From positions 1,612,001-1,676,000 of the forward strand of contig NZ_QYRP01000002.1 in NCBI RefSeq assembly GCF_003600895.1: DNA of 64,000 nucleotides. The letters run 5' to 3'. Shown piece after piece: positions 36,665 through 44,937 of the stretch; within the stretch, counting starts at the first letter, position 1, and each line of letters begins with the position of its first letter. The translations under genes were made by a program, and so were the position numbers. Source of the DNA: Nocardioides cavernaquae. GTDB lineage: Bacteria; Actinomycetota; Actinomycetes; Propionibacteriales; Nocardioidaceae. The notes beneath the pieces were generated by a model, which made no database searches, was not told the origin of the DNA, and saw nothing but the letters and a program-made list of their open reading frames with translations.

Positions 36665-36692
36665 GGTCCGGATCCTTTCGAGGATCCGGACC
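36665..36692. other. UUCG-capped 12-bp hairpin
   Basis: GGTCCGGATCCT/AGGATCCGGACC with loop TTCG, a very stable RNA structure. No T-tract follows, and it lies between the palindrome and the tiny ORF at 36724, so it may belong to a leader RNA or terminate the guanidine operon transcript. Confidence 0.6.
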
Positions 36693-36723
36693 ACGAGCAG
36701 CAGGGACGAGCGGGGGAAGAACG

Positions 36724-36828
36724 ATGATCGACTGGGATTCGCCGACGTGGGGCGGAGGCGTCCACTACGCGTCCAACGGCTCCTGGGTGCCGGACGCCCA
36801 CCACGACGCAGAAGATCACCGGGACTGA
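36724..36828 (+). CDS. Tiny hypothetical ORF (34 aa)
   Basis: 34-residue acidic/aromatic peptide starting MIDWDSPTWGGG and ending DAEDHRD, with three Trp and four His. It has a strong ribosome-binding site (GGGGGAAG, 6 bases before ATG) and lies under a palindromic site and a stable hairpin. No relative recognised. No signal peptide. It is followed after 3 bases by another small gene. Coding status is supported only by the start signal and position. Confidence 0.5.
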   Translation: MIDWDSPTWGGGVHYASNGSWVPDAHHDAEDHRD

Positions 36829-36831
36829 GCC

Positions 36832-37050
36832 ATGCCGCTGCGCTGTCCCGACATGCTCGTCGAGCTCTCCCGTGAGCTGGACGCACTCGCCAGGAGCGAG
36901 GAGGACGAGGCCGCGTTCGAGGCAGCCCGGGTGCCGTACTGGCTGCCCGTGCCGCCGTCGGTCGCAGCCCACCGCCGTGCGGCGCAGAAGATGCACGACG
37001 TCGCGCGACGTCTGGAGGCCGAGGCGCGGTCCTGGCAGCTCGCGACCTGA
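36832..37050 (+). CDS. Small hypothetical protein (72 aa)
   Basis: Short, helical, charged protein: RELDALARSEEDEAAFEAAR followed by VPYWLPVPPSV and a second helix AAQKMHDVARRLEAEARSWQ. Likely two helices around a Pro-rich turn. No known family recognised. Placed 3 bases after the tiny ORF at 36724, so probably co-expressed, and convergent with the LAL regulator gene. Confidence 0.55.
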   Translation: MPLRCPDMLVELSRELDALARSEEDEAAFEAARVPYWLPVPPSVAAHRRAAQKMHDVARRLEAEARSWQLAT

Positions 37051-37069
37051 GGCTCGTGACCTGAGTGGG

Positions 37070-37136
37070 TGTCTGGGTCGCCTTTCCGGCTGGTCGAGCG
37101 GGAGGGGCTCGACCAGCCGGGAAGCCGGCCCAGACA
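37070..37136. terminator. Bidirectional nested hairpin
   Basis: Inner stem GGCTGGTCGAG/CTCGACCAGCC (37088-37098 with 37108-37118) and outer stem TGTCTGGG/CCCAGACA (37070-37077 with 37129-37136). Lies between the converging 36832 gene and the regulator gene ending at 37157. Confidence 0.85.
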
Positions 37137-37156
37137 GCCACCGCCCCAGGGGAGCC

Positions 37157-39457
37157 CTAGCGGGACGGATGAGGTCCGTCGGGCGATGGCCGCGTGCCGT
37201 GCGCGTGCCACGCCACGATCTGTCCGCGCGAGCGCAGGCCGAGCTTGACCAGGATGTTCTGCACATGGCCCTCGGCGGTGCGGAGCGAGATGACCAGACG
37301 CGTCGCGATGTCCTTGTTGGTGAGGCCGGCGGCGACCAGCGCTGCGACTTCGGCCTCACGCCGCGTCAGCGGCGAGGGCGCATCGGGATCGCGGGCCGGC
37401 GCGGCGCTGTCGGTGTCGAGGGCGAAGTCCTGGGCCTCATCGAGCGACAGGGCGCGCCCAGCGGCGTACTCGCTCTCGAACTGCGCCGGGTCGAGGGCGT
37501 CCCGCGTCGCGGCCAGGTGTCGGTCGTGGGGCCCAGCCACCGTGGCGAAGTTCTGAGGCGAACCGCCGATCGACTCGTAGAGCGAGTCGGCTGCCCCGAA
37601 GAGCCGAGCGGCCCGTGGGAAGCGCCCCTGGCGTTCAGCGATCCAGGCCAGGGTGTCCACGCCGAGAGCGATCGCGAGCCGGTTGTCGAGGCGCCGCTGG
37701 ATCTCCAGTGACTGCTTCGCGGTCTCGTCGGCCCGCTCCAGTCCGTCGCGGGCGACCTCGATCTGCGCGACTGACCAGAGGGCGTAGGCGCGCCAGAACT
37801 CCTCTCCGCGACTGGTGGCCGCGGTGATGCACTCATCGAGCACGGCGAGGCCTTCATCGGCATCACCGGGTCGGCCCCGGAGGCCGATCGACATCCCGAG
37901 GATGAACAGCGTGAAGAACTCGCCGCGCACGTCGCGGATGGCGCGGAACTCCCCAAGGGCCTGCGACATCAGGGTCGATGCCTGGTCCAGGTCTCCGGTG
38001 AAGCACGCCGCCATGCCCCAGGCATGGGTGACGTACGCCGAGGCCCGGCGGCTGCCGGTGGCAGCAGCTGTCTCGCCGGCCTCGACGATTGCAGGCAGAC
38101 CCTGCTCGGGATCGCCCTGGAGCAGGGCGTACCAGCCGCTCATGCGCAGCGCCTCGGCCCGCTCGGCGGACGGGCTCGTGTCGATGGCGAGAGCCTGGGC
38201 GAGCCATCGACGCATCTCGGTGTGCAGGCCGCGCATCCCCCAGTAGTCGTCGAGACACGTGGCGATGCGGAATCCTGCGGCGACCTCGTCCGGGCTGCTC
38301 AGGCAGTAGTCGAGCGCGACCCGCAGGTTGGCGTGCTCGCGGTGGAGCCGGGCGACGAGGGCGACCTGGTCGGGGCCCTCCCAGGTGTCCCGGCAGGTCT
38401 GGGCGAGCTGGGCCAGCCAGTCGCGGTGGCGACGTGCAGTGGCGCGGGCGTCTTGCTGGTCGAGCCGCTCGGCACCGTACTCGCGGAGCGTTTCGAGCAT
38501 GCGGTAGCGCATCGAGCCGCCGAGCTCGTCGGCGATCAGGATCGACTTGTCGGTGAGGGAGTCGATCAGGTCGAGGACGTCCTCCTCCTCGATCCCGTCG
38601 CCTGCACACACGTGTTCGGCCGCCTCCAGGTCGAATCCGCCGGAGAAGACCGATGCCCGCGCCCAGAGCAGCTGCTCCTCGGGAGAACAGAGGTCGTGAC
38701 TCCAGTCGACCAGTGCCCGCAGCGTCTGCTGGCGCTGCGGGGCATCCCGGTTGCCCTGGGTGAGCAGCCGGTAGCGGGCATCGAGCCGCTGCTCGATCTG
38801 GGCGGGGGAGAGGACCCGGATCCGGGCGGCGGCGAGCTCGATCGCGAGCGGCAGGCCTTCGAGTCGTTTGCAGATCCGGGCGATCGGGCCCGCGTTCTCG
38901 TCGTTGAGGGCGAAGGAGGGCTTCGCCGCCGTGCCCCGTTCGGAGAAGAGGTCGGAGGCCTCGTGGACGTCCATCGGCGGGACCTGCATGGACACCTCTC
39001 CTGCGACGCGGAGCGACTGCCTGCTGGTGGCCAGGACCTGGACCTGGGGACAGGCGCGGGTCACCCGTTCGACGAAACGACCGCACTCCTCGACCAGGTG
39101 CTCGCAGTTGTCGAGGACCAGCAGCAGCTGTCGGTCGGCCAGGTGGGCGATGACCAGCTCGAGCGGATCGCGTCCGGACTGGTCGCGCAGCTGCAACCGC
39201 TCGGCCACCGTGAGCTCGAGCAACGCAGGGTCGCGCAGGTCGGCGAGGAGCACCACGCAGACTCCGTCGTGGTAGGCCCGCCGGACCTCGGTCGACAGGC
39301 GCAGGGCCAGCCGGGTCTTGCCGGCGCCACCGGTGCCGACCAGCGTGAGCACCCGGGTCGTGCCGAGCAGCCGGCGCGCTTCGGCGAGCTCGTGTCGGCG
39401 GCCCACGAAACTCGTTGGGGTCGCCGCGGGCAGATCAATGACCTCGATCGTGGACAT
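37157..39457 (-). CDS. LAL-type transcriptional regulator: AAA/NB-ARC ATPase with LuxR HTH
   Basis: Large ATP-binding regulator (766 aa). Walker A VGTGGAGKTRLAL (about 40-52), Walker B LLLVLDNCEH (about 110-119), followed by NB-ARC-like RLEGLPLAIELAAARI. The middle 350 residues are helical repeats of TPR type. C-terminal LuxR/GerE helix-turn-helix: LTRREAEVAALVAAGLTNKD, then RTAEGHVQNILVKLG (about 695-750). Target genes unknown; the two small genes on the opposite strand and the palindromic site at 36587 are the nearest candidates. Upstream on its strand TAGTGT lies 9 bases before the ATG, with a CCCGGGCGCCCGGG palindrome (39475-39488) behind it. Confidence 0.88.
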   Translation of the reverse strand: MSTIEVIDLPAATPTSFVGRRHELAEARRLLGTTRVLTLVGTGGAGKTRLALRLSTEVRRAYHDGVCVVLLADLRDPALLELTVAERLQLRDQSGRDPLELVIAHLADRQLLLVLDNCEHLVEECGRFVERVTRACPQVQVLATSRQSLRVAGEVSMQVPPMDVHEASDLFSERGTAAKPSFALNDENAGPIARICKRLEGLPLAIELAAARIRVLSPAQIEQRLDARYRLLTQGNRDAPQRQQTLRALVDWSHDLCSPEEQLLWARASVFSGGFDLEAAEHVCAGDGIEEEDVLDLIDSLTDKSILIADELGGSMRYRMLETLREYGAERLDQQDARATARRHRDWLAQLAQTCRDTWEGPDQVALVARLHREHANLRVALDYCLSSPDEVAAGFRIATCLDDYWGMRGLHTEMRRWLAQALAIDTSPSAERAEALRMSGWYALLQGDPEQGLPAIVEAGETAAATGSRRASAYVTHAWGMAACFTGDLDQASTLMSQALGEFRAIRDVRGEFFTLFILGMSIGLRGRPGDADEGLAVLDECITAATSRGEEFWRAYALWSVAQIEVARDGLERADETAKQSLEIQRRLDNRLAIALGVDTLAWIAERQGRFPRAARLFGAADSLYESIGGSPQNFATVAGPHDRHLAATRDALDPAQFESEYAAGRALSLDEAQDFALDTDSAAPARDPDAPSPLTRREAEVAALVAAGLTNKDIATRLVISLRTAEGHVQNILVKLGLRSRGQIVAWHAHGTRPSPDGPHPSR

Positions 39458-39572
39458 GGCACTTCGACACTACTCCCGGGCGCCCGGGCTGTCGGGGGAG
39501 TTCACCTGATCGCAACTGTGTGATCGACGAACCCGTTCGTCGTCGGTCGGTGACCACTGCGACGATGGTCGG

Positions 39573-40949
39573 GTGGAGTCGACCGCTGCCCGGGAACGCG
39601 AGCTGATGCACAACATCGGGCGCCGTCGGGCCCGGGCGATCTGGGGCGTCGCCCTCGCGGCGTACGTCGTGGCGATCTTCCACCGCAGCTCCCTCGGTGT
39701 GGCCGGCCTGATGGCAGCTGACCGCTTCGACATCTCGGCGACCGAGCTCGCCGCGTTCACCGTCCTCCAGCTCGCCGTGTACGCCGCGTTGCAGATCCCG
39801 GTGGGTGTCCTGCTGGACCGTTTCGGGTCACGCCGGATGCTGATCGCCGGGCTGCTGCTGATGACCGCGGGCCAGCTGGCGTTCGCGTTCACCACGACCT
39901 TCACCGCCGCCGTGGCGGCTCGCGCGGTGATCGGCGCGGGCGACGCGATGATCTTCGTGAGCGTGCTGCGGCTCGTGGCGGTCTGGTTCTTCGTGCGGCA
40001 GGCGCCGATGGTCGCGCAGCTGACCGGGCAGCTCGGGCAGGTGGGCGCGATCGTCGCTGCCGCACCCCTGTCGATCGCCCTGCACGCGTTGGGCTGGACC
40101 CGTGCCTTCGCCTCCTTCTCGCTGGTGGGGGTCCTCGTCATCGTCGGGGTCGCACTGCTGGTCAAGGACTCGCCCTACCGCGACGTGCAGCGGGAGCGCA
40201 CGAAGCTGCGCGCGCTGGCCCGCTCGTTGCGGGTGATCTGGGACCACCCGACCACGCGCCTCGGCATGTGGTCGCACTTCACCTCGCAGTTCGGCGCGAC
40301 GGTCTTCGGGCTGCTGTGGGGTTTCCCGTTCCTCGTGTCCGGGCAAGGACTGTCCCGGGGCATGGCCAGCGCGCTGCTCATGGTCATGACGGGCTGGATC
40401 GTCGTCGCCGGCCCGGTGCTCGGTCGGCTGGTCACCCGACACCCCTACCGGCGATCGCAGATCGTGCTGGTCGTGGTCGCGGCCAGCGCGCTCGCGTGGG
40501 CAGTGGTCCTGCTCTGGCCGGGGCAGGCACCGCTCTGGCTGCTGGTCGTCCTCGTCTGCGTCGTCGCGACCGGCGGCCCGGCCTCGATGGTCGGGTTCGA
40601 GCTGGCCCGCACGCTCGCGCCGGTCTCCGCGGTCGGCCGGACCAACGGGCTGGTCAACATCGGCGGGTTCACTGCCTCGCTGCTGACGCTCTGGCTGATC
40701 GGTGTCGTGCTGGACGTCGTCGAGCCGGCCGGCCCGACGGCCTACGACCTGGCGGACTTCCGGATCGCGATGTCGGTCCAGTACGTCCTCTGGGCAGTCG
40801 GTTGCGTGCAGATCGTGCGCTACCGCCGGCGCTCGATCACGCACATGGAGACGCACCACCCCGAGGCCCTGCTCGCGATGCAGCGAGGTGAGCCAGCCGC
40901 CCACCTCGGCTTCCGACCCTCCCGGCGTCATACGGACGGTGCCAGCTAG
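39573..40949 (+). CDS. MFS transporter
   Basis: Major facilitator superfamily carrier (458 aa, 12 helices). The loop 2-3 motif appears as GVLLDRFGSRRMLIAG. Resembles the nitrate/oxalate-type or NNP-like MFS of unknown substrate. GTG at 39573 is the first start; ATG at 39606 (MHNIGRRRARA) is an alternative. A hydrophilic C-terminal tail of about 45 residues follows the last helix. Monocistronic between a divergent regulator gene and a glycosyltransferase gene. Confidence 0.82.
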   Translation: MESTAARERELMHNIGRRRARAIWGVALAAYVVAIFHRSSLGVAGLMAADRFDISATELAAFTVLQLAVYAALQIPVGVLLDRFGSRRMLIAGLLLMTAGQLAFAFTTTFTAAVAARAVIGAGDAMIFVSVLRLVAVWFFVRQAPMVAQLTGQLGQVGAIVAAAPLSIALHALGWTRAFASFSLVGVLVIVGVALLVKDSPYRDVQRERTKLRALARSLRVIWDHPTTRLGMWSHFTSQFGATVFGLLWGFPFLVSGQGLSRGMASALLMVMTGWIVVAGPVLGRLVTRHPYRRSQIVLVVVAASALAWAVVLLWPGQAPLWLLVVLVCVVATGGPASMVGFELARTLAPVSAVGRTNGLVNIGGFTASLLTLWLIGVVLDVVEPAGPTAYDLADFRIAMSVQYVLWAVGCVQIVRYRRRSITHMETHHPEALLAMQRGEPAAHLGFRPSRRHTDGAS

Positions 40950-41022
40950 AGCTCCCTCTGCATGACGTCCCGTGAGGTGTGATCCGGACCTGGCCGCCCG
41001 GTGTTGGAGTGTCGTTCACGCT

Positions 41023-41057
41023 GAGGTCGACCTCCGGTCGGGCGTTGCTCGTACGGT
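41023..41057 (+). promoter_or_regulatory. Promoter with palindrome before the mannosyltransferase
   Basis: TACGGT (41052-41057) lies six bases before the GTG start, which fits a leaderless transcript. The -35 position is covered by a perfect 12-base palindrome GAGGTCGACCTC (41023-41034), a possible operator. Confidence 0.4.
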
Positions 41058-41063
41058 CCGATC

Positions 41064-42515
41064 GTGCTGACCCGTGGCCTCGCCGGCTCCTTCCTGGTCC
41101 TCGTCGGAGGGCTGGTCGTGTCGACCCTTCCGGCCTCCTCCTTCCTGCTCCAGAGCGAGCAGCTGGTCGCGCTGCGCAGCCACCAGACGGGCCGGATGCT
41201 CGGACTGACGATCGTCCTGGTCGGCCTCGGCATGCTTGCCGCCGCCTGGCTCTCGCTCTGCCGCTACCTGGCGCGCACGGACCTCGCCGATCGCGCGGAC
41301 GGGGTCGCGCTGGTCCGCCAGGCGACGATCCTCTGGTCGCTGCCGCTGCTGATCGCGCCGCCGCTGTTCTCCCGCGACGGGTGGAGCTATGCCGCCCAGG
41401 GCGTCCTGACCCGCCTCGGCGTCTCCCCCTACGAGCATGGCCCGGGCGTGCTCGCGGGGCCGGTCGTCGAGGCCGTGGACCCGCGCTGGATGGACACGAT
41501 GACGCCCTACGGGCCGCTGCCTCTGGCGCTCGGCGACATCGCCTCGCGCTTCACGAGCAACCCGTGGCTGCTGGTGATCGCCCACCGCGGCGTCGCCCTG
41601 ATCGGGCTCGCCCTGATCGCCTGGGCGGTCCCGCGGATCGCGATCTGGACCGGCGTCCGTCCCGCCCTCGCCTCGGCGGTCGCGATCGCGTCGCCGCTGA
41701 TGCTGGCCAACGGCGTCGGCGGTCTCCACAACGACCTGTTGATGGTCGGGCTGATGGCCGCTGCGCTGGCGATCGGCATCGAGCGGGGCTGGGTCTGGGG
41801 TTCTGTCGTGGGTGGCCTCGCTGCTGCGGTCAAGCTCCCCGGCGGCCTGATCTGCATCCCGGTCGTCCTGGCCGCCCTCCCGGCCGCCGCTGGCCTGGTG
41901 GAGCGGGTGAAGCGGCTCGGCGCGAGCGCCGCGGTCGCGGTCGGCACCCTGGTCGGACTCGGTGCGGTCTGGGGCCTCGGCATCGGCTGGATCAAGGCCC
42001 TCAGCGTTCCGGCCACCGTCAACACGCCGCTCTCCGCGCCGACGGTCGTCGGCGGCGTCCTCGACTGGATCAACGGCGGGATCGGCCTCGGGCTGGCGCC
42101 GGCCACCTTCCTCGACCTGATCCGCACCCTCGCGTCCGCTGCATCGGTCATCCTCATCGGCTGGGTGGCGCTGCGCTGGCCCACGGGGGACCGGCTCCGC
42201 GCGGTAGAGGCGACCGTCGTCCTGATCGGCGGCCTGCTGCTGCTCAGCCCGGTCGTCCACCTCTGGTACCTGCTCTGGATCGTGCCCTTCGCCGCCACCC
42301 TGCGCCTCCCGCGCGGACTGACGCTCCTCGTGCTCGCGGTCTCGGTCGTTGCCGGCCTCGTCGCGCCGCTCGACTCGTCGCTGCACGGCGCCTACCTGCT
42401 CATCGTCATGGGGTCGATGTACGTCGCGCTCGCGGTGCCGTTCCTGCTGCTCACGCGGCGCGGTCGTGAACGCATGCGCCACATCGCCGAAGCCGACTGG
42501 CTCCCGGTCCCGTGA
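41064..42515 (+). CDS. Polyprenol-phosphomannose-dependent alpha-mannosyltransferase, MptB-like
   Basis: Polytopic GT-C glycosyltransferase (483 aa, about 12 helices). The MptB-family segment PPLFSRDGWSYAAQG follows the first helices and includes the catalytic-type aspartate; later SPYEHGP, TPYGPLPL and NGVGGLHND are also family-like. These enzymes add mannose from polyprenol-phosphate-mannose to lipoglycans on the outer face of the membrane. GTG start; leaderless-type promoter upstream. The stop overlaps the GTG start of the next GT gene, so the two are coupled and probably act in the same glycan pathway. Confidence 0.8.
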   Translation: MLTRGLAGSFLVLVGGLVVSTLPASSFLLQSEQLVALRSHQTGRMLGLTIVLVGLGMLAAAWLSLCRYLARTDLADRADGVALVRQATILWSLPLLIAPPLFSRDGWSYAAQGVLTRLGVSPYEHGPGVLAGPVVEAVDPRWMDTMTPYGPLPLALGDIASRFTSNPWLLVIAHRGVALIGLALIAWAVPRIAIWTGVRPALASAVAIASPLMLANGVGGLHNDLLMVGLMAAALAIGIERGWVWGSVVGGLAAAVKLPGGLICIPVVLAALPAAAGLVERVKRLGASAAVAVGTLVGLGAVWGLGIGWIKALSVPATVNTPLSAPTVVGGVLDWINGGIGLGLAPATFLDLIRTLASAASVILIGWVALRWPTGDRLRAVEATVVLIGGLLLLSPVVHLWYLLWIVPFAATLRLPRGLTLLVLAVSVVAGLVAPLDSSLHGAYLLIVMGSMYVALAVPFLLLTRRGRERMRHIAEADWLPVP

Positions 42516-43738
42516 GCATCGAGCCGGTCGTCCCCAGCCGCCGAGAGGCCAATTCTGGTGCGCCGAAAGGTCAGGTCTGGTCGGCCGAACAGTCAGTCCT
42601 GGCACGTCGAAACGTCAGTTCTGGTCGACGCCTGCGCCCACTGCTGATCCTCGCGGCACTGGTCGGCATCTGGTGCGGCTACCGCGCGCTGAGCGGCGGC
42701 TTCGTCGACCTCGCGGTCTACCGCTTCGGCGGCATCGCGGTGCTCGACGGCCCGCGCCTGTACGCCGAGGGCACGCCGGGCACCGGCCTGCCCTTCACCT
42801 ATCCGCCCTTCTCGGCCCTCGCGATGGTGCCGCTCGCGGTCCTGCCGTTCGCGTTGCTGGTGGCGGTGTGGAACGCGGCGAGCGTGGTCGTGCTCGGACT
42901 CGTGGTCGACCGGTTCCTGCGGGTCGCCCGCTCGGTGCCGGTCTCCCCGCGACTGCTGGCCGCCGTGACCGCGGGGGCGCTGGTGATCGAGCCGGTCTGG
43001 TCGAGCCTGGCCTTCGGCCAGATCAACATCTTCCTGCTGGCACTCGTGGCCTTCGACCTGCTCCGGTCCGATCGCCGCCACGCGGGCTGGATGGTCGGTG
43101 TCGCCGCCGGGCTCAAGCTCACCCCGCTGCTCTTCCTGGTGTTCCTGCTGCTGATCGGGCGGTTCCGGGCCGCACGCACCGGAGCGCTGGCCTTCCTCGC
43201 CACGGTCGGCGTCGGCTTCGTGCTCGTCCCCGGTGCTTCCTGGACCTACTGGACGAGCCTGCTGTGGGATGCCGGGCGCGTGGGCGGCGTCGCCTACTCC
43301 GGCAACCAGTCGGTCATGGGTGTCCTCTACCGGGTCACCGGCCACGAGCCCGGCACGGTCGTGTGGTTCCTGATCGCCGGTTCGCTGGCCGGGCTCACGC
43401 TCCTGGTCGCCGCGCTCACCTGGCGCCGCGGCCGACCCGAGCTCGCGGTCTGCACCGCCGCGCTGGCGATGCTGATGGCGTCGCCCATCTCGTGGAGCCA
43501 CCACTGGGTCTGGGCGGTGCCGCTCGTGCTCGTGCTCTGGCCGGTCTCGCGCGTGGTCGCAGTCCTCGCTACCGCGCTCTTCGCCAGCTCGGTCATCTGG
43601 GTCCCGCCGCGCACCGGGATGCAGGAGCTGGCCTGGACCCCGGCCGAGCAGGTCTACGGCAACAGCTACCTGATCGCGGCGCTGCTCCTCGCGGCGTACG
43701 TCGGGTGGATCGCGCTCCGTCGCCCCGCCTCCCGATAG
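42512..43738 (+). CDS. GT87-family polyprenol-dependent glycosyltransferase with repeat-derived N-terminus
   Basis: DUF2029/GT87 membrane glycosyltransferase (408 aa, about 11 helices). Family features: GFVDLAVYRFGGIAVLDG with its aspartate, FTYPPFSALAM, GQINIFLLALV, GLKLTPLLFL and SWSHHWVW. GTG start at 42512 shares GTGA with the upstream gene. Residues about 12-38 are encoded by an array of 22-bp repeats, which is not a multiple of three, so each unit yields a different peptide; this stretch is unlikely to be conserved. No start codon is found between the repeats and the first helix, so the repeats appear to be truly translated. Confidence 0.82.
   Translation: MSIEPVVPSRREANSGAPKGQVWSAEQSVLARRNVSSGRRLRPLLILAALVGIWCGYRALSGGFVDLAVYRFGGIAVLDGPRLYAEGTPGTGLPFTYPPFSALAMVPLAVLPFALLVAVWNAASVVVLGLVVDRFLRVARSVPVSPRLLAAVTAGALVIEPVWSSLAFGQINIFLLALVAFDLLRSDRRHAGWMVGVAAGLKLTPLLFLVFLLLIGRFRAARTGALAFLATVGVGFVLVPGASWTYWTSLLWDAGRVGGVAYSGNQSVMGVLYRVTGHEPGTVVWFLIAGSLAGLTLLVAALTWRRGRPELAVCTAALAMLMASPISWSHHWVWAVPLVLVLWPVSRVVAVLATALFASSVIWVPPRTGMQELAWTPAEQVYGNSYLIAALLLAAYVGWIALRRPASR
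42549..42630. repeat. 22-bp repeat array inside a coding start (array C)
   Basis: Four imperfect copies with CTGG at 42555, 42577, 42599 and 42621 (exactly 22 bases apart). The unit reads about CAGTTCTGGTCGGCCGAAAG. It shares GTCGAAACGTC with the start of array A (15681) and the same period, but the rest of the unit is diverged. Lies 34 bases after the stop of the upstream gene. Confidence 0.8.
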
Positions 43739-43818
43739 TCCCCCACCACAGGACTGTTATCGGACCGTGATTGGGGTCCTCCTGTTGGGGACCATCCGGG
43801 AAGAGCATGCTGGCCTGC

Positions 43819-44937
43819 ATGAGGGTGGGAGTTCCGAGCGAGGTCAAGAACAACGAGTACCGGGTCGCGATCACGCCGATCGGCGTGCACGAGCTGGTCG
43901 CGCACGGGCACGAGGTGATCGTGCAGTCCGGCGCCGGGATCGGATCGCAGATCCCCGATGCTGAGTACGCCGCGGCGGGGGCCCGCCTCATCGACGACCC
44001 CGACGAGGTCTGGGACAGCGCCGAGCTGGTGCTCAAGGTCAAGGAGCCCGTCGCCGAGGAGTACCACCGGCTGCGCGAGGGGTTGGTCCTGTTCACCTAC
44101 CTCCACCTTGCCGCCGACCGGGCGCTGACCGAGGAGCTGGTCAAGCGCAAGGTCACGGCGATCGCCTACGAGACCGTGCAGCTGCCCTCCGGAGGGCTGC
44201 CGCTGCTCTACCCGATGTCCGAGGTCGCGGGCTGCCTCGCGCCCCAGGTCGGCGCGCACGCGCTGATGAGCCCTGAGGGAGGCCGCGGAGTGCTCCTCGG
44301 CGGGGTCGGTGGCGTCGCGCAGGCCAAGGTGGTCGTCCTCGGCGCCGGTGTCTCCGGCCAGAACGCCGCCAACATCGCCCTCGGCATGGGTGCCGACGTG
44401 ACCCTGCTCGACACCGACCTCGACAAGCTGCGGATGTCGTTCTGGCGCTACAACAACCGGGTCCACGGCCTCGCCAGCTCCAAGCTGGCCATCGAGCAGC
44501 AGGTGCTCGAGGCCGACCTGGTCATCGGTGCCGTGCTGATCCCGGGAGCGCGTGCGCCCAAGCTGATCAGCAACGACCTCGTGTCGCGCATGAAGAAGGG
44601 CTCGGTGCTCGTCGACATCGCGATCGACCAGGGCGGCTGCTTCGAGGACTCACACCCGACGACGCACGCGGACCCGACCTATCGCGTGCACGACTCGGTC
44701 TTCTACTGCGTGGCCAACATGCCGGGCGCGGTGCCCAACACCTCGACGTACGCGTTGACGAACGTGACGCTCCCGTACGCCGTCGCGCTGGCCGCCAAGG
44801 GCTGGAGGCAGGCCTGCGTCGACGACGCTGCGTTGGCCCTCGGGCTCAACACCCACGCCGGCGAGCTGGTCTACGCACCCGTGGGGGAGGCCCACCAGCT
44901 GCCGAGCACGCCCCTCGCCGAGGTGTTGTCGGCCTGA
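43819..44937 (+). CDS. ald: Alanine dehydrogenase
   Basis: NAD-dependent L-alanine dehydrogenase (372 aa), interconverting alanine and pyruvate plus ammonium. Typical start MRVGVPSEVKNNEYRVAITP; conserved KVKEP, AYETVQLPSG with GLPLLYPMSEVAG, Rossmann motif VLGAGVSGQNAANIALGMGA, and C-terminal GVAQAK and DIAIDQGG. Earlier ATG/GTG codons at 43771 and 43807 are rejected because the family starts at MRVG. Upstream CATGCT seven bases before the ATG may be a leaderless -10 element. Its last 67 bases overlap the end of the convergent GT4 gene. Confidence 0.95.
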   Translation: MRVGVPSEVKNNEYRVAITPIGVHELVAHGHEVIVQSGAGIGSQIPDAEYAAAGARLIDDPDEVWDSAELVLKVKEPVAEEYHRLREGLVLFTYLHLAADRALTEELVKRKVTAIAYETVQLPSGGLPLLYPMSEVAGCLAPQVGAHALMSPEGGRGVLLGGVGGVAQAKVVVLGAGVSGQNAANIALGMGADVTLLDTDLDKLRMSFWRYNNRVHGLASSKLAIEQQVLEADLVIGAVLIPGARAPKLISNDLVSRMKKGSVLVDIAIDQGGCFEDSHPTTHADPTYRVHDSVFYCVANMPGAVPNTSTYALTNVTLPYAVALAAKGWRQACVDDAALALGLNTHAGELVYAPVGEAHQLPSTPLAEVLSA

